Both the position numbers and the translations under genes were made by a program. 64,000 bases of DNA from CADEDH01 sp963732695. Lineage in GTDB: Bacteria; Actinomycetota; Acidimicrobiia; Acidimicrobiales; SZUA-35. Positions 8,740 through 17,559 of this stretch are shown piece after piece. How positions within the stretch are numbered: position 1 is the first letter of the stretch; every line of letters starts with the position of its first letter. The notes under the pieces were generated by a model. The model did no database searches, was not told the origin of the DNA, and worked only from the letters and a program-made list of their open reading frames with translations. The DNA is taken from positions 62,001 to 126,000 of the forward strand of contig CAVTAP010000013.1 of the NCBI GenBank assembly GCA_963732695.1, in the 5' to 3' direction.

Positions 8740-10035
8740 TCATGGCCCACTTCGCCGCCGGTCGTCTCCGACCGGCGGCGGGGCGGCCGGGCCGCCGCCC
8801 GGTCCCGCTTCGGCCGCCCGGGTGGCCAGCACCCAGTGGGCAAAGGTCTCGATGCCGTTGACCAGGATCTCGAACCGGATGGAGTGGAACAGGTCGAACG
8901 AGTGCTGGGCTCCCGGCAGCTCGACGTAGACCACCGGGCCGGCCGTCGCCCGGCGCAACCGGTCAACCACCGCCCGGGCGTTGGCGGGGGATACGAACGT
9001 GTCGTTCACACCGTGGGCTATGAGGGCAGGGAACGATCGGCTGGTCCCGACCGGCCGGGTGGCCGCCGCACCGCCGGTCGCCACCGGCGGCACGCCGCTG
9101 CCGCTGGCCGCCCCTCCGTAGTAGCCGTAGAGCCCGATCACCCCGGCCACCGGGCCGGCATCCTCAGGGTCATCGACTGCCGGGTTGCCGCCGGCCCGGT
9201 TGTCGGCGGCCCGGTTGTCGACGGCCGGCCCGGCGCTGGCCAGGGCGGCCGTCAGCGCCAGGTGGGCTCCGGCTGAGCTGCCGGCCAGGAACACCAGGTC
9301 GGGGTCGGCTCCCACCTGGGCGGCGTGGCCTCGGGTCCAGGCCAGCGCCTGCTGCACATCGTCGGCCATGCCGGCGAACGAGGTGAGGGGCAGGCGACGG
9401 TAGTCGACGCTCACGCACAGCCAGCCGTGCCGGGCCAGGCGGTGCAACAGCGGCCGGGCTTCGAAGCTCTTGCGCCCGCCGGTGAACCCGCCGCCGTGGA
9501 GATGGACGAGCACCGGGCCGATCAGCGGCCGGCGCCGGTGGCGGTACACGTCGAGCCGGTGCCACCGGCCATCGGGTCCGTAGCTCACGTCGGTGGTGCG
9601 GCGCAGGGCCGGCGGCACCGTCAGGGGCAGAGGGGCCAGCAGGATCCGCCACCAGCGGAGCCGTTGCCCGAGCCAGCCCCGGGCCTCCTCCCAGGCCTGC
9701 CGCCCGGGAGCACCGGCACCCAGTTCGGCGTCGAAGGCCCGTTCCAGCACCGGTCGGGTCTGCACGCTGCGGGTGGTGATCACCGCCGTGGCCGCCCCGG
9801 CCGCCGCCACCAACCCGAGCGCCAGCCACCGGCCGGCACCGTGGAGGTCGCCGGCGGTGGCGGCCACCGCCGTGGTGAGCAGCAACCAGGCCAGAGGCAG
9901 GAACGGCATCTCGGCCGGGACCAGCCCGCCAAACCAGCTCACCCGGCCCCGCCATCCCGATCGGCCCAGCGGCGTGACCCCGAGCACGAGCACGGCTGCC
10001 GTCACCAGTGCCGTGACGGCCCAGCCGACCGTCAC
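8740..10035 (-). CDS. Membrane-anchored alpha/beta-hydrolase (carboxylesterase/lipase, HSL/BD-FAE type)
   Basis: A 431-residue protein. Three hydrophobic N-terminal segments (about residues 4-22, 44-62 and 69-86) are followed by an alpha/beta-hydrolase domain. The oxyanion motif HLHGGGF lies near 194, the nucleophile elbow GSSAGAH near 252, and the acid and His in HGVNDTF and GAQHSFD. An insert after the nucleophile contains a short degenerate DNRA repeat. It probably hydrolyses an ester at the cytoplasmic membrane; the substrate is unknown. Its GTG start overlaps the stop of a 27-codon membrane-peptide ORF, so translation is probably coupled. The C-terminal tail is Pro/Gly-rich. Confidence 0.85.
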   Translation of the reverse strand: MTVGWAVTALVTAAVLVLGVTPLGRSGWRGRVSWFGGLVPAEMPFLPLAWLLLTTAVAATAGDLHGAGRWLALGLVAAAGAATAVITTRSVQTRPVLERAFDAELGAGAPGRQAWEEARGWLGQRLRWWRILLAPLPLTVPPALRRTTDVSYGPDGRWHRLDVYRHRRRPLIGPVLVHLHGGGFTGGRKSFEARPLLHRLARHGWLCVSVDYRRLPLTSFAGMADDVQQALAWTRGHAAQVGADPDLVFLAGSSAGAHLALTAALASAGPAVDNRAADNRAGGNPAVDDPEDAGPVAGVIGLYGYYGGAASGSGVPPVATGGAAATRPVGTSRSFPALIAHGVNDTFVSPANARAVVDRLRRATAGPVVYVELPGAQHSFDLFHSIRFEILVNGIETFAHWVLATRAAEAGPGGGPAAPPPVGDDRRRSGP

Positions 10036-10115
10036 GGGCCGCCCCGGAGCACGCCCAAGGCGAGAGCGGCCACGATGACGATGGCGATGACCCAGATGAC
10101 GACGGTGGGGCTCAT
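10032..10115 (-). CDS. Predicted 27-residue single-span membrane peptide
   Basis: ATG at 10115 opens a 27-codon frame, MSPTVVIWVIAIVIVAALAL followed by GVLRGGP. It is almost entirely one hydrophobic helix with a short basic C-terminus. Its TGA overlaps the GTG start of the esterase gene, the GTGA arrangement typical of coupled genes. The esterase itself is membrane-bound, so a small partner or a leader that couples translation are both possible. It has no recognised family. The evidence is the compact hydrophobic composition and the overlap. Confidence 0.5.
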   Translation of the reverse strand: MSPTVVIWVIAIVIVAALALGVLRGGP

Positions 10116-10275
10116 GGCCGGCCGCCGCCCGGCCGGTGGCTGTGGTTCACGATCGGGCCTCCAGGAAACGGTTCTCCTCCCGGCTACCCGCACCGGCCGG
10201 GGCCGAAGCCTGGGCTGGCACGCCACCCGACTCCCCAATCGGGGCCGCCGACCGAGCTTGCTGTGAGCGCAGGAG

Positions 10276-10645
10276 CTACAACGCCGGGTTGTAGGGCAGC
10301 CGGATCGACACCAGGGCCCCGCCCCCTTCGGCCGCAGCCCTGTTGGCCGCTGCGCAGTGGCCGCTGTGCAGTTGCCGCCGTGGAGATCGACGATCGTGCG
10401 GGCGATGGCCATGCCGAGGCCCACCGAACCGGCCCGGTCACCCCGCCGGAACCGCTCGAAGACATGGGCGATCATGCCCGGGTCGAACCCGGGACCGTCG
10501 TCGGCGATCTCGGGCGAACTCCAACAGATCGCCCACACTGGCCGCTGCCCGCTCGCTGGCGGTGAGGATCTCGGTGAGCGACTCCCGGTAGTCGTCGGGC
10601 GACCGCTCCCGGTCGAGGGCGAACCCGGCCGACGCCTGGATACGA
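10276..10645 (-). pseudogene. Remnant of a sensor histidine kinase
   Basis: Reading the minus strand from about 10645, one frame encodes a HisKA-like helix (SLTEILTASERAAASVGDLL, about 10518-10577). It is joined directly to an ATPase-lid part with the G1 box ADDGPGFDPG, the F box FERF and the G2 box GSVGLGMAIA. The N box is missing. After DLHGG the frame breaks, and the normal C-terminal strand (GALVSIRLPYNPAL, stop at 10276) continues in another frame. The phosphoacceptor His region, the N box and the rest of the protein are gone, so this is a deleted and frameshifted kinase. No partner response regulator is present. Confidence 0.75.
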
Positions 10646-10667
10646 GTCCCTGAAGTCAGGGGCCATC

Positions 10668-11089
10668 ATGCGGATCATCGACAACTCGGTGCAGATCCCG
10701 ATTCCCGGCCTGCGCTGGTTGCTGCGGACGATCTTCGGCGCCCTGACCCGCCGCCTGGAGCGGCTGCTGCTGGGCGAGGACGAGGTGCGGGCGTGGCGGG
10801 CCACGGCCGGGCCGGTGGTGACCGACGTCGTGCGACGGGGGTCGAGTTCGACCTCAACGGCCCGCTCCTGATCGTGGCCCTCCTGGCCAAGGGCACCGCC
10901 GCCGCCGTGGTGGTCGAGGCCGAGGCCCGCTCCATTCCCATCATCGACGTCGACCCGCCTGTCGGCACCGCCTCCAGCCCGGCTCCGCTCCCGCCCCAGC
11001 CGCCGGCGCCGCCCGCTCCTCCGAGCGCGCCGGCCAGACCGGCCCTACCGGCCCCGCCTGAGCCCCCACACCGAGCCGGCTCCTCCTGA
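10668..11089 (+). pseudogene. Frameshifted conserved-looking ORF of unknown function
   Basis: ATG 10668 opens MRIIDNSVQIPIPGLRWLL and runs to DVVRRG. The coding pattern then moves to the next frame as VEFDLNGPLLIVALLAKG, and on to a Pro-rich tail ending at 11089. The switch lies at a run of five G (near 10836-10842); one extra G would restore one ORF of about 141 residues. The N-terminal half has a short amphipathic segment and many Arg. No family was recognised. It lies next to the decayed histidine kinase, so either the patch is decaying or a homopolymer base was lost in sequencing. Confidence 0.5.
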
Positions 11090-11107
11090 ATCGTCCTGGT
11101 CGCCACT

Positions 11108-11213
11108 GTCTCTCTCCCGTATGTCCTTGAAATTCGGGTCGTAGCGACAATGGGTTCGGGGCCGCCGGTGTTGTCGCTGTGACCCGAATTCAGAACACAT
11201 ACGGGAGAGAGAC
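11108..11213. repeat. Long imperfect palindrome (43-bp arms, 20-bp loop)
   Basis: The arms 11108-11150 and 11171-11213 are reverse complements. The outer 17 bp match perfectly (GTCTCTCTCCCGTATGT), then about six bases mismatch, then AATTCGGGTC and AGCGACAA match again. It lies between the frameshifted ORF and the winged-helix-like gene. The size and imperfect arms fit a palindromic (MITE/REP-like) element or a large RNA hairpin; nothing in it codes. Confidence 0.8.
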
Positions 11214-11269
11214 CGGAGCCGGGGGGCGGTCCACTGTCACACCCCCCGGGGACAATGGAGGACGTGTCG

Positions 11270-11743
11270 ATGTTCTCGTCTCCTCCCGCCGAACTGTTCA
11301 CCGTCACCGCTCCGGTGGTGATCGACCCGGCTGATCACCCACCCCTGCGGGGCCGGGGCTTGCGGTGGGTCCTGCTCGACGAACTCAAACGCCACACCCA
11401 ACTCACCGTGGCCGCCATGGCCCGCATCCTCGCCGATCACGGGTTCGACCTGGGCCCGGGCCGGGTCTCGAAACTGATCTCCGACGCCCTGCGCTGGGAA
11501 GTACGCCGGGGCCGCATCGCCCGCCCCGCCCGCGGTGTCTACCGGTGGGTGAAAGCCACCCAGGCCACGTCCCGGCGGATCACGATCCTGGCCCGCCGAT
11601 CACGGGACTGGATCACCACTGTCCGCTCACAACGGACACCACCCCCGTTCCCCCAAACCTGGCGCCAACGCAAACACGACGGCATCCCCATCCCACCCAC
11701 CAGCCCACCCTGGTACGTCTACGGCTGGCTCTGGAACACCTGA
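11270..11743 (+). CDS. Winged-helix-like protein of unknown function
   Basis: ATG 11270 is preceded by GGAGG at a spacing of eight bases, so it is preferred over ATG 11255. The product has 157 residues. Residues about 25-95 read as a helix-turn-helix/winged-helix fold (LTVAAMARILADHGFDL, then RVSKLISDALRWEVRRGRI) ending in a wing-like GVYRW. A Pro-rich, basic tail ends WYVYGWLWNT. The codons of the tail are less G-rich than the first half. It could bind DNA or be an accessory-element protein, as it follows a 106-base palindrome. The function is not known. Confidence 0.6.
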   Translation: MFSSPPAELFTVTAPVVIDPADHPPLRGRGLRWVLLDELKRHTQLTVAAMARILADHGFDLGPGRVSKLISDALRWEVRRGRIARPARGVYRWVKATQATSRRITILARRSRDWITTVRSQRTPPPFPQTWRQRKHDGIPIPPTSPPWYVYGWLWNT

Positions 11744-11792
11744 CCCGGAGCCGGCCGGGTGTCGGCCGGGGCCCGGGAGGGAAGAACGGGGT

Positions 11793-13595
11793 GTGCGACT
11801 CGAGGACTACGCCCTGATCGGCGACACCCAGACGGCGGCGCTGGTGGGCAAGGACGGGTCGATCGACTGGCTGTGCCTGCCCCGCTTCGATTCGGCCTCG
11901 TGCTTCGCCAATCTGCTCGGCACCCCGGACCATGGGCGTTGGCTCCTGGCCCCGGCCGGCGGGATCCGGGCGGTGCGGCGCCGCTACCGGGGGAACACCC
12001 TGGTACTGGAGACGGAGTTCGACACCGACGGGGGCACGGTGCGGGTCGTCGACTTCATGCCTCCTCGACAGGTCGAGCCCGACCTGGTGCGGGTGGTGGA
12101 GGGCGTACGGGGCCGGGTGCCCCTGCGGTCGGAGCTGGTGATCGCCTTCGACTACGGCACGGCCACGCCCTGGGTCTACCGCCACGATGACGGCCGGCTG
12201 CGGGCGGTGGCCGGCCCCGATGCCCTGTGCCTGGCCAGCCCGGTGCCCCTCACCGCCGACGACCGCCGGATCACGGCCGATCTGACGGTGGGGGAGGGTG
12301 ACCGGCTGGCGTTCGTGCTGGCCTGGCATCCGTCGCACCTGCAACCCCCGCCCCCCATCGACGGGCTCGCCTTGCTCGACGACTCGATGGCCTGGTGGGA
12401 GGAGTGGGCCGGGCGGTGCCGGTACGACGGCGAATGGGGCGAGCTGGTGATGCGCTCGCTGCTCACGCTCAAGGCCCTCACCTATGCCCCGACCGGCGGG
12501 ATCGTGGCCGCCCCCACCACCTCCCTGCCCGAGCAGATCGGGGGCGTGCGCAACTGGGACTATCGGTACTGCTGGCTCCGCGACGCCACCTTCACGCTCT
12601 ACTCCCTCCTGGTGGCCGGCTACGAGGACGAGGCGCTGGCCTGGCGGGACTGGTTGCTGCGGGCGGTGGCCGGCGAGCCCGACGAGATGCAGATCATGTA
12701 CGGCCCCGCCGGCGAGCGGCGCATCACCGAGCATGAGTTACCCTGGCTGCCCGGCTACGAGGGCTCGGCCCCGGTGCGGATCGGCAACGCTGCCTCCAAC
12801 CAGTTCCAGCTCGACATCTATGGGGAGATCCTCGACGCCATGCACCAGTCGCGCCGGGCCGGGGTGCCGCACGAGGCCGCCGGGTGGGATCTTCAGAGGG
12901 CGCTGCTGGAGACGTTGGAGGGACGATGGAAGGAGCCCGACGAGGGGATCTGGGAGGTGCGGGGCCCCCGCCGCCACTTCACCCACTCCAAGGTGATGGC
13001 CTGGGTGGCGGCCGACCGGGCGGTGAAGACGGTGGAGCAGTTCGGCTACGACGGCCCGGTCGACCGCTGGCGGTCGCTGCGGGCCGAGATCCACCGCGAT
13101 GTCTGCCGTCACGGCTTCGACCCCTACCGCAACACGTTCACCCAGTCGTACGGCGCCCCTCACCTCGACGCTTCGCTGCTGATGATCCCCCTGGTCGGGT
13201 TCCTCCCGCCGTCGGATCCCCGGGTGGCGGGCACGGTGGATGCCGTCCAGCGGGAGCTGTGCCACGACGGGTTCGTGCTCCGCTACCGCACCGACAGCGA
13301 CGGCGAGGTCGACGGGCTCCCGGCGGGGGAGGGGGCGTTCCTGCCTTGCACGTTCTGGCTGGCCGACAACCTGATGTTGCTGGGTCGTCGGGCTGAAGCG
13401 CGGGCCTTGTTCGAGAAGCTGGTCGGGCTGGCCAACGACGTGGGCCTGCTGGCCGAGGAGTACGACCCGGTGGCCGGGCGGCTGCTCGGCAACTTCCCGC
13501 AGGCCTTCTCCCACGTGTCGCTGGTCAACGGCGCCCGCAACCTGTCGGAGCAGGGCGGCGGCCCGGCCGAGGACCGCCGGCAGGCGGGGGGTTAG
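11793..13595 (+). CDS. Glycoside hydrolase family 15 protein (glucoamylase / trehalase type)
   Basis: This 600-residue protein has the two-part GH15 layout. An N-terminal beta-sandwich begins LEDYALIGDTQTAALVGKDG, the signature IDWLCLPRFDS follows, and an (alpha/alpha)6 barrel begins near 190. Within the barrel NWDYRYCWLRDA, WLPGYEGSAPVRIGNAA and LPAGEGAFLPCTFW are the substrate-site segments; Glu in GYEGS and GEGAF are the likely catalytic acid and base. Actinobacterial members of this length act as trehalases or alpha-glucan hydrolases; which applies cannot be read from sequence. There is no signal peptide, so it is cytoplasmic. Its stop overlaps the converging dioxygenase stop by four bases. 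Confidence 0.9.
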   Translation: MRLEDYALIGDTQTAALVGKDGSIDWLCLPRFDSASCFANLLGTPDHGRWLLAPAGGIRAVRRRYRGNTLVLETEFDTDGGTVRVVDFMPPRQVEPDLVRVVEGVRGRVPLRSELVIAFDYGTATPWVYRHDDGRLRAVAGPDALCLASPVPLTADDRRITADLTVGEGDRLAFVLAWHPSHLQPPPPIDGLALLDDSMAWWEEWAGRCRYDGEWGELVMRSLLTLKALTYAPTGGIVAAPTTSLPEQIGGVRNWDYRYCWLRDATFTLYSLLVAGYEDEALAWRDWLLRAVAGEPDEMQIMYGPAGERRITEHELPWLPGYEGSAPVRIGNAASNQFQLDIYGEILDAMHQSRRAGVPHEAAGWDLQRALLETLEGRWKEPDEGIWEVRGPRRHFTHSKVMAWVAADRAVKTVEQFGYDGPVDRWRSLRAEIHRDVCRHGFDPYRNTFTQSYGAPHLDASLLMIPLVGFLPPSDPRVAGTVDAVQRELCHDGFVLRYRTDSDGEVDGLPAGEGAFLPCTFWLADNLMLLGRRAEARALFEKLVGLANDVGLLAEEYDPVAGRLLGNFPQAFSHVSLVNGARNLSEQGGGPAEDRRQAGG

Positions 13596-14560
13596 CGGGT
13601 GGCGGTGGTGGCGCCGTAGAGGCGATCCTTGGCTTCCTCCCGCAGGATGGCCAGCTCGGCCGACAGGGCCTGGCGACCGGCCTCGGCCTCGGGATCGGTG
13701 GGCCAGTAGGCGAGTTCGGTGTCGTCGCCGGCGATCCGGGTGCCGATCAGGTAGCGGGGCTTGGCGTAGTCGTACGGGCGGGCCCGGTGCAGCACGCTGC
13801 GGTTGTCCCAGATCATCGTGTCGCCCGGCGTCCACAGGTGGAGGTAGGTGCGGCTCTCGTCGCCCACGATCACGTCCATCAGGTGGCGGAGCAGCTCACG
13901 GCTCTCGTCCCGGCTGAGGCCGGGGATACCGAAGGCGTGGCGGCCGACGAACAGGTTCTTCCTCCCGGTCTCGGGGTGGACCTTCACCAGCCGCCGCAGG
14001 TAGGCCTCGCCGTGGTAGACGCTGCCGTAGGCGCCGGCCTCGCTGATAGGGGGGAAGTCGCCGATGTCGTTGGCCTGGGAGTACTGGGTGGAGTGGTAGG
14101 CGCTCAGGTGCTCGATGCGGTCCTTGGTGGCCTGGTCGAGCGCGGCGTAGCCGGACCGGGCGTCGGCCAGCTCGGTTCCGCCGCCCTCGTCGGGCACGAT
14201 CACGGCCGAGAGCATGGCGCATTTGGAGCTCACCGGCTTGTACGTGGAGTCGGTGTGCCACGTCTCGTTGCCGATGTTGGTGCGCATCATCTGGGTGTCG
14301 AAGTCGTAGATGCCGCCGAGCGTGCCGTTCTTGTCCTTCTTCATGTTGGACATGGCGGCGCCGCCGAACTCGAGCGGCCCGAAGCGCTCCCCGAAGGCGG
14401 CGCTCTGCTCCTCGTCGAGGTTCTGGCCCGGGAACACGAGGAACCCGTGATCCAGGAACGCCCGGTGGATGGTGCCGAACTCCTCGCCGGTGAGGTCGTT
14501 CAGGTTCACCCCGGACACGACCGCCCCGAACACCTTGCCCTCGATCCTCGTGATCTCCAT
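13592..14560 (-). CDS. TauD/TfdA family Fe(II)/2-oxoglutarate dioxygenase
   Basis: A 322-residue protein with the TauD-type jelly-roll fold. The iron ligands are visible as WHTDS (His102, Asp104) and the distal His in SVLHRARPYD. The 2-oxoglutarate-binding Arg lies in RYLIGTR. The N-terminus (GKVFGAVVSGVNLNDLTGEEF) is the usual G-A-x-V-x-G-v-dL opening. Family members hydroxylate sulfonates, aryloxyacetates or related carboxylates; the substrate is unassigned because no sulfonate transporter is nearby. ATG 14560 starts the conserved MEITRIEG. Confidence 0.9.
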   Translation of the reverse strand: MEITRIEGKVFGAVVSGVNLNDLTGEEFGTIHRAFLDHGFLVFPGQNLDEEQSAAFGERFGPLEFGGAAMSNMKKDKNGTLGGIYDFDTQMMRTNIGNETWHTDSTYKPVSSKCAMLSAVIVPDEGGGTELADARSGYAALDQATKDRIEHLSAYHSTQYSQANDIGDFPPISEAGAYGSVYHGEAYLRRLVKVHPETGRKNLFVGRHAFGIPGLSRDESRELLRHLMDVIVGDESRTYLHLWTPGDTMIWDNRSVLHRARPYDYAKPRYLIGTRIAGDDTELAYWPTDPEAEAGRQALSAELAILREEAKDRLYGATTATR

Positions 14561-14633
14561 GGTGCGCTCCGATCCCCTTCGCCCTGGCCGACACCTCAAC
14601 GCTACTTCGGCCCCGTGACAGCGGGAAAACGGT

Positions 14634-14882
14634 TCAGTCCCGGGGCGTCCGGTGAATCTCCTCGGCCGACCCTGCCCACGGCACCAGATCCGTGCCGGAG
14701 ACGGCAGGATCGGCGATGGCGGGGACGTGAGCCGGCGGGCTCGGGACCGGGGCAGTGGTCGGCGGCGGAGGTTCTGTCGCCGCCGGTGCCAGCCCCCAGG
14801 CCAGGAAGGCCGAGGTGGCGACGGCGACCGTGGCCAGTCCCACGGTGATCGCCCGGCGGCGGCGGTTCGGTCGTGTCGTCAT
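14634..14882 (-). CDS. Small exported or membrane-anchored protein, unrecognised
   Basis: An 82-residue ORF. An Arg-rich start (TTRPNRRRRAI) is followed by a hydrophobic stretch (about 12-33) with an Ala-rich exit (GLAPAATEP). A Pro/Thr linker and a short acidic tail ending EEIHRTPRD follow. It looks like a signal anchor plus linker. A purine-rich GGAGGGTGG lies about six to ten bases before the ATG. No family was recognised. Confidence 0.5.
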   Translation of the reverse strand: MTTRPNRRRRAITVGLATVAVATSAFLAWGLAPAATEPPPPTTAPVPSPPAHVPAIADPAVSGTDLVPWAGSAEEIHRTPRD

Positions 14883-14965
14883 GCGTCCACCCTCCGCCCG
14901 AGCGGCCGGTTCGGCATCGGGGACATCCCCGGTTCGGGCCGGGTCGGGCCGGGCGCGGTGGCCGC

Positions 14966-16267
14966 TCAGTAGCTGCCGGGGGCGAATTCCAGCTCGCCGT
15001 GGGCCATGGGGGCCCGGACGATGGTGGCGTTGCCGGCGGTGTCCATCGTCGTGCCGTTGAGACCGGTCAAATACCACATGCGGGGTTCGGCCCCCGTGAT
15101 GCGGAACGTCGTCCAGCGGGCGGGGTCGGCCTGCCGGGGGGCGAGGCCCACGTACAGGACCTCTTTGATCCACTCGGCCCGCCGCAACACCACGTCGGGG
15201 GCGTTGACGCCCACCACCTGATGGCAGGGGGCCCACGGGCCGGCGAACAGGCTCGTCCACTGCCCGGGACCGGCCACGTCACCGGCGGCGAGCCAGGCGT
15301 TGGCCCGGCCCCGGGGGTGATCCTCGTCGGCCTCAAGGGCCCACGTCTGGCCGCCCTGGTCGTGCCCGGTCGACCGGAAGGAGGCCTCGATGGCGGCCAT
15401 CAGCTGGCCGGCCTGGTCGCCCAGATCCCACTCCCGGGCCAGCACCAAACCGGCGCCGGCCGCTTCGGCCTGGCCGGACGTCAGGGGGGCCGCGGCAGCC
15501 GGCGAATCGTCGGCGGGAGCGATACCGAGCGCCGCGCTGCCAGCGGCGAACAGGCGGCGGGAGTCGTCGGGCGCCTGAGGGGCGAGCAGGGCGGCCGTGA
15601 TCAGGGTGTCGGCCGGCGGTACATCGCCCTCGGCCCGACCGAGGACCCGCTGGCGAACAGCGGCCCACCAGGGGGCGAAGGCTTCGGCGTGCAGGTGGGT
15701 GCCGTGGCGACGATCGTGGAGCTGGAGGCCGAGCCCGGCCACGATCGGCGCCAGGGGGTCGGCCGGTTCCGCCGCCGGGGCCGGCCAGCCGGCCGCTACC
15801 GCCTGGGCGATCCCGGTATGGGTCCAGACGAAGCCGTTGCCGTCCGGGCCACCCCCTCTCACCAGGGGGAACGGCTTGTTCCACCGATCACCGTCGGCGC
15901 TCAGAACGGCCCGCAGCCCGAGCAGCACCAGCAGCGAACCGGCCCACCCGAACGTGTCCGGTGCCGTGACCGGGTCCCGATTGTCCCCGGGATCGGCACC
16001 GGCGTCGGCGCCGGCGTCGATCCAGCCGGCCAGCGACCACCAGGCGATGTGCCGCTCGATCAGCAGATCGAGCACGGTTACGTGGCGCTCGACCCAGGCC
16101 GGCGTGCGTTGGGCGGTCAGCCCCAGAGCAAAGGCCGAGGCCAGCAGATCGGCCCGGCCCCCGTCCCAGTGAGGGTGGGGTCGGCCCTCCCGATCCCACC
16201 GATCAGGCACGTGGGCCTTGCCGTCGAGGTACCGCAACCACCCCAGTGACCGGTCCGAGAGCATCAC
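14966..16267 (-). CDS. Possible linalool dehydratase/isomerase-like (alpha/alpha)6-barrel protein
   Basis: A 433-residue cytosolic protein rich in Trp and helices. Segments such as LLIERHIAWWSLAGWIDAG, GDNRDPVTAPDTFGWAGSLL and WYLTGLNGTTMDTAGNATIV resemble linalool dehydratase/isomerase-domain proteins of actinobacteria. This is a pattern-level impression, not an alignment. The start is GTG 16267 because TAGTAT lies seven bases upstream, the leaderless arrangement seen repeatedly here; GTG 16339 would add 24 residues but has no such support. It is divergent from thiolase. An uncharacterised glycoside-hydrolase-like barrel is an alternative. Confidence 0.5.
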   Translation of the reverse strand: MMLSDRSLGWLRYLDGKAHVPDRWDREGRPHPHWDGGRADLLASAFALGLTAQRTPAWVERHVTVLDLLIERHIAWWSLAGWIDAGADAGADPGDNRDPVTAPDTFGWAGSLLVLLGLRAVLSADGDRWNKPFPLVRGGGPDGNGFVWTHTGIAQAVAAGWPAPAAEPADPLAPIVAGLGLQLHDRRHGTHLHAEAFAPWWAAVRQRVLGRAEGDVPPADTLITAALLAPQAPDDSRRLFAAGSAALGIAPADDSPAAAAPLTSGQAEAAGAGLVLAREWDLGDQAGQLMAAIEASFRSTGHDQGGQTWALEADEDHPRGRANAWLAAGDVAGPGQWTSLFAGPWAPCHQVVGVNAPDVVLRRAEWIKEVLYVGLAPRQADPARWTTFRITGAEPRMWYLTGLNGTTMDTAGNATIVRAPMAHGELEFAPGSY

Positions 16268-16371
16268 GGCCGAGATACTAGTGGTGCCGTCAAAACCGAC
16301 TGGACTCGCCAGCGTCACCGGCGGTCGGTAGCTTTTCACCGTCGGAGCCGATTCAAGAGTTGGAGCTCATC

Positions 16372-17547
16372 GTGCGCGAAGCAGTGTTCGTATCCTACGC
16401 CCGGACCGGGTTGGCCAAGGCCGCCCGTGGGGGGTTCAACATGACCCCGGCGATGAGCATCGCCGCCCATGCCGTGAAGCACGCGGTGGAGAAGTCGGGC
16501 GTGGAGCCGGAGGCGGTGGAGGACTTCTACCTCGGTAACGGCGCCCACGGCGCCGGCAACCTGGGCCGTCTGACTGGCCTGCTGGCCGGCCTGCCCATCA
16601 CCACCGGTGGCGCCACCGTCCAGCGGCACTGCTCGTCGGGTCTGAACTCGATCGCCCTGGCCGCCAACTACATCCGCAACGACGGGGCCGAGGTGGTAGT
16701 CGCCGGTGGTGTCGAGTCGATCTCGATCCCCAGCCCCGGCTTCGGCGGCAGCGCCAACATGGACTCCCAGCTCACCGACATGTACCCGGCGATCTACATG
16801 GCCATGATCGAGACCGCCGACATCGTGGCCGAGCGCTACAAGGTCTCCCGCGAGTACCAGGACGAGTACTCCCTCCAGTCCCAGCAGCGGATGGCCTCGG
16901 CCCAGGAGCGGGGCCTGTTCGAGGACGAGATCGTCCCCATGGACACCAAGATGCGGGTGGTGAACCGGGAGTCCGGTGAGGAGTCGATCGTCGACGCCAC
17001 CGTCACCGGCGACGAGTGCAACCGGCCTGAAACCACGGCCGAGGGCCTGGCCAAGCTCAAGCCCGTCCGGGGTGAGGGCAAGTTCATCACCGCCGGCAAC
17101 GCCAGCCAGCTGTCCGACGGCGCCGCCGCCGTGGTGATGATGTCCGACGAGGAGGCCGCCCGCCGCAACATCGAGCCCCTGGGCGCCTTCCGGGGCTGGG
17201 CCGTGGCCGGCTGCGAGCCCGACGAGATGGGCATCGGCCCCGTCTTCGCCGTGCCGAAGCTGCTCAAGCGCCACGGCCTCACCGTCGACGACATCGACCT
17301 GTGGGAGCTCAACGAGGCCTTCGCCAGCCAGTGCCTCTACAGCCGCGACACCCTCGGCATCGACCCCGAGAAGTACAACGTCAACGGCGGCTCGATCGCC
17401 ATCGGCCACCCGTTCGGCATGACCGGCACCCGGTGCTCCGGCCACATCCTCCAGGAGGGCCGCCGCCGGGGCGCCCGCTGGGGCGTCGTGACCATGTGCA
17501 TCGGCGGTGGCCAGGGCGCCGCCGGTCTCATCGAGATCTACAACTGA
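16372..17547 (+). CDS. Acetyl-CoA C-acyltransferase (thiolase)
   Basis: A 391-residue thiolase with all catalytic motifs. The acylated Cys87 is in QRHCSSGLNS, the catalytic His is in GGSIAIGHPFGMTGTR, and the second Cys is in TMCIGGGQGAAG. WELNEAFASQ is also present. It cleaves or condenses 3-ketoacyl-CoA in beta-oxidation or related catabolism. GTG 16372 is chosen because GGAG sits six bases before it; the longer frame from TTG 16360 would swallow this ribosome site. The crotonases 2-6 kb downstream and the CoA ligase at 30 kb fit the same chemistry but are not in one operon. Confidence 0.92.
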   Translation: MREAVFVSYARTGLAKAARGGFNMTPAMSIAAHAVKHAVEKSGVEPEAVEDFYLGNGAHGAGNLGRLTGLLAGLPITTGGATVQRHCSSGLNSIALAANYIRNDGAEVVVAGGVESISIPSPGFGGSANMDSQLTDMYPAIYMAMIETADIVAERYKVSREYQDEYSLQSQQRMASAQERGLFEDEIVPMDTKMRVVNRESGEESIVDATVTGDECNRPETTAEGLAKLKPVRGEGKFITAGNASQLSDGAAAVVMMSDEEAARRNIEPLGAFRGWAVAGCEPDEMGIGPVFAVPKLLKRHGLTVDDIDLWELNEAFASQCLYSRDTLGIDPEKYNVNGGSIAIGHPFGMTGTRCSGHILQEGRRRGARWGVVTMCIGGGQGAAGLIEIYN

Positions 17548-17559
17548 TCTTCGGCTGAC

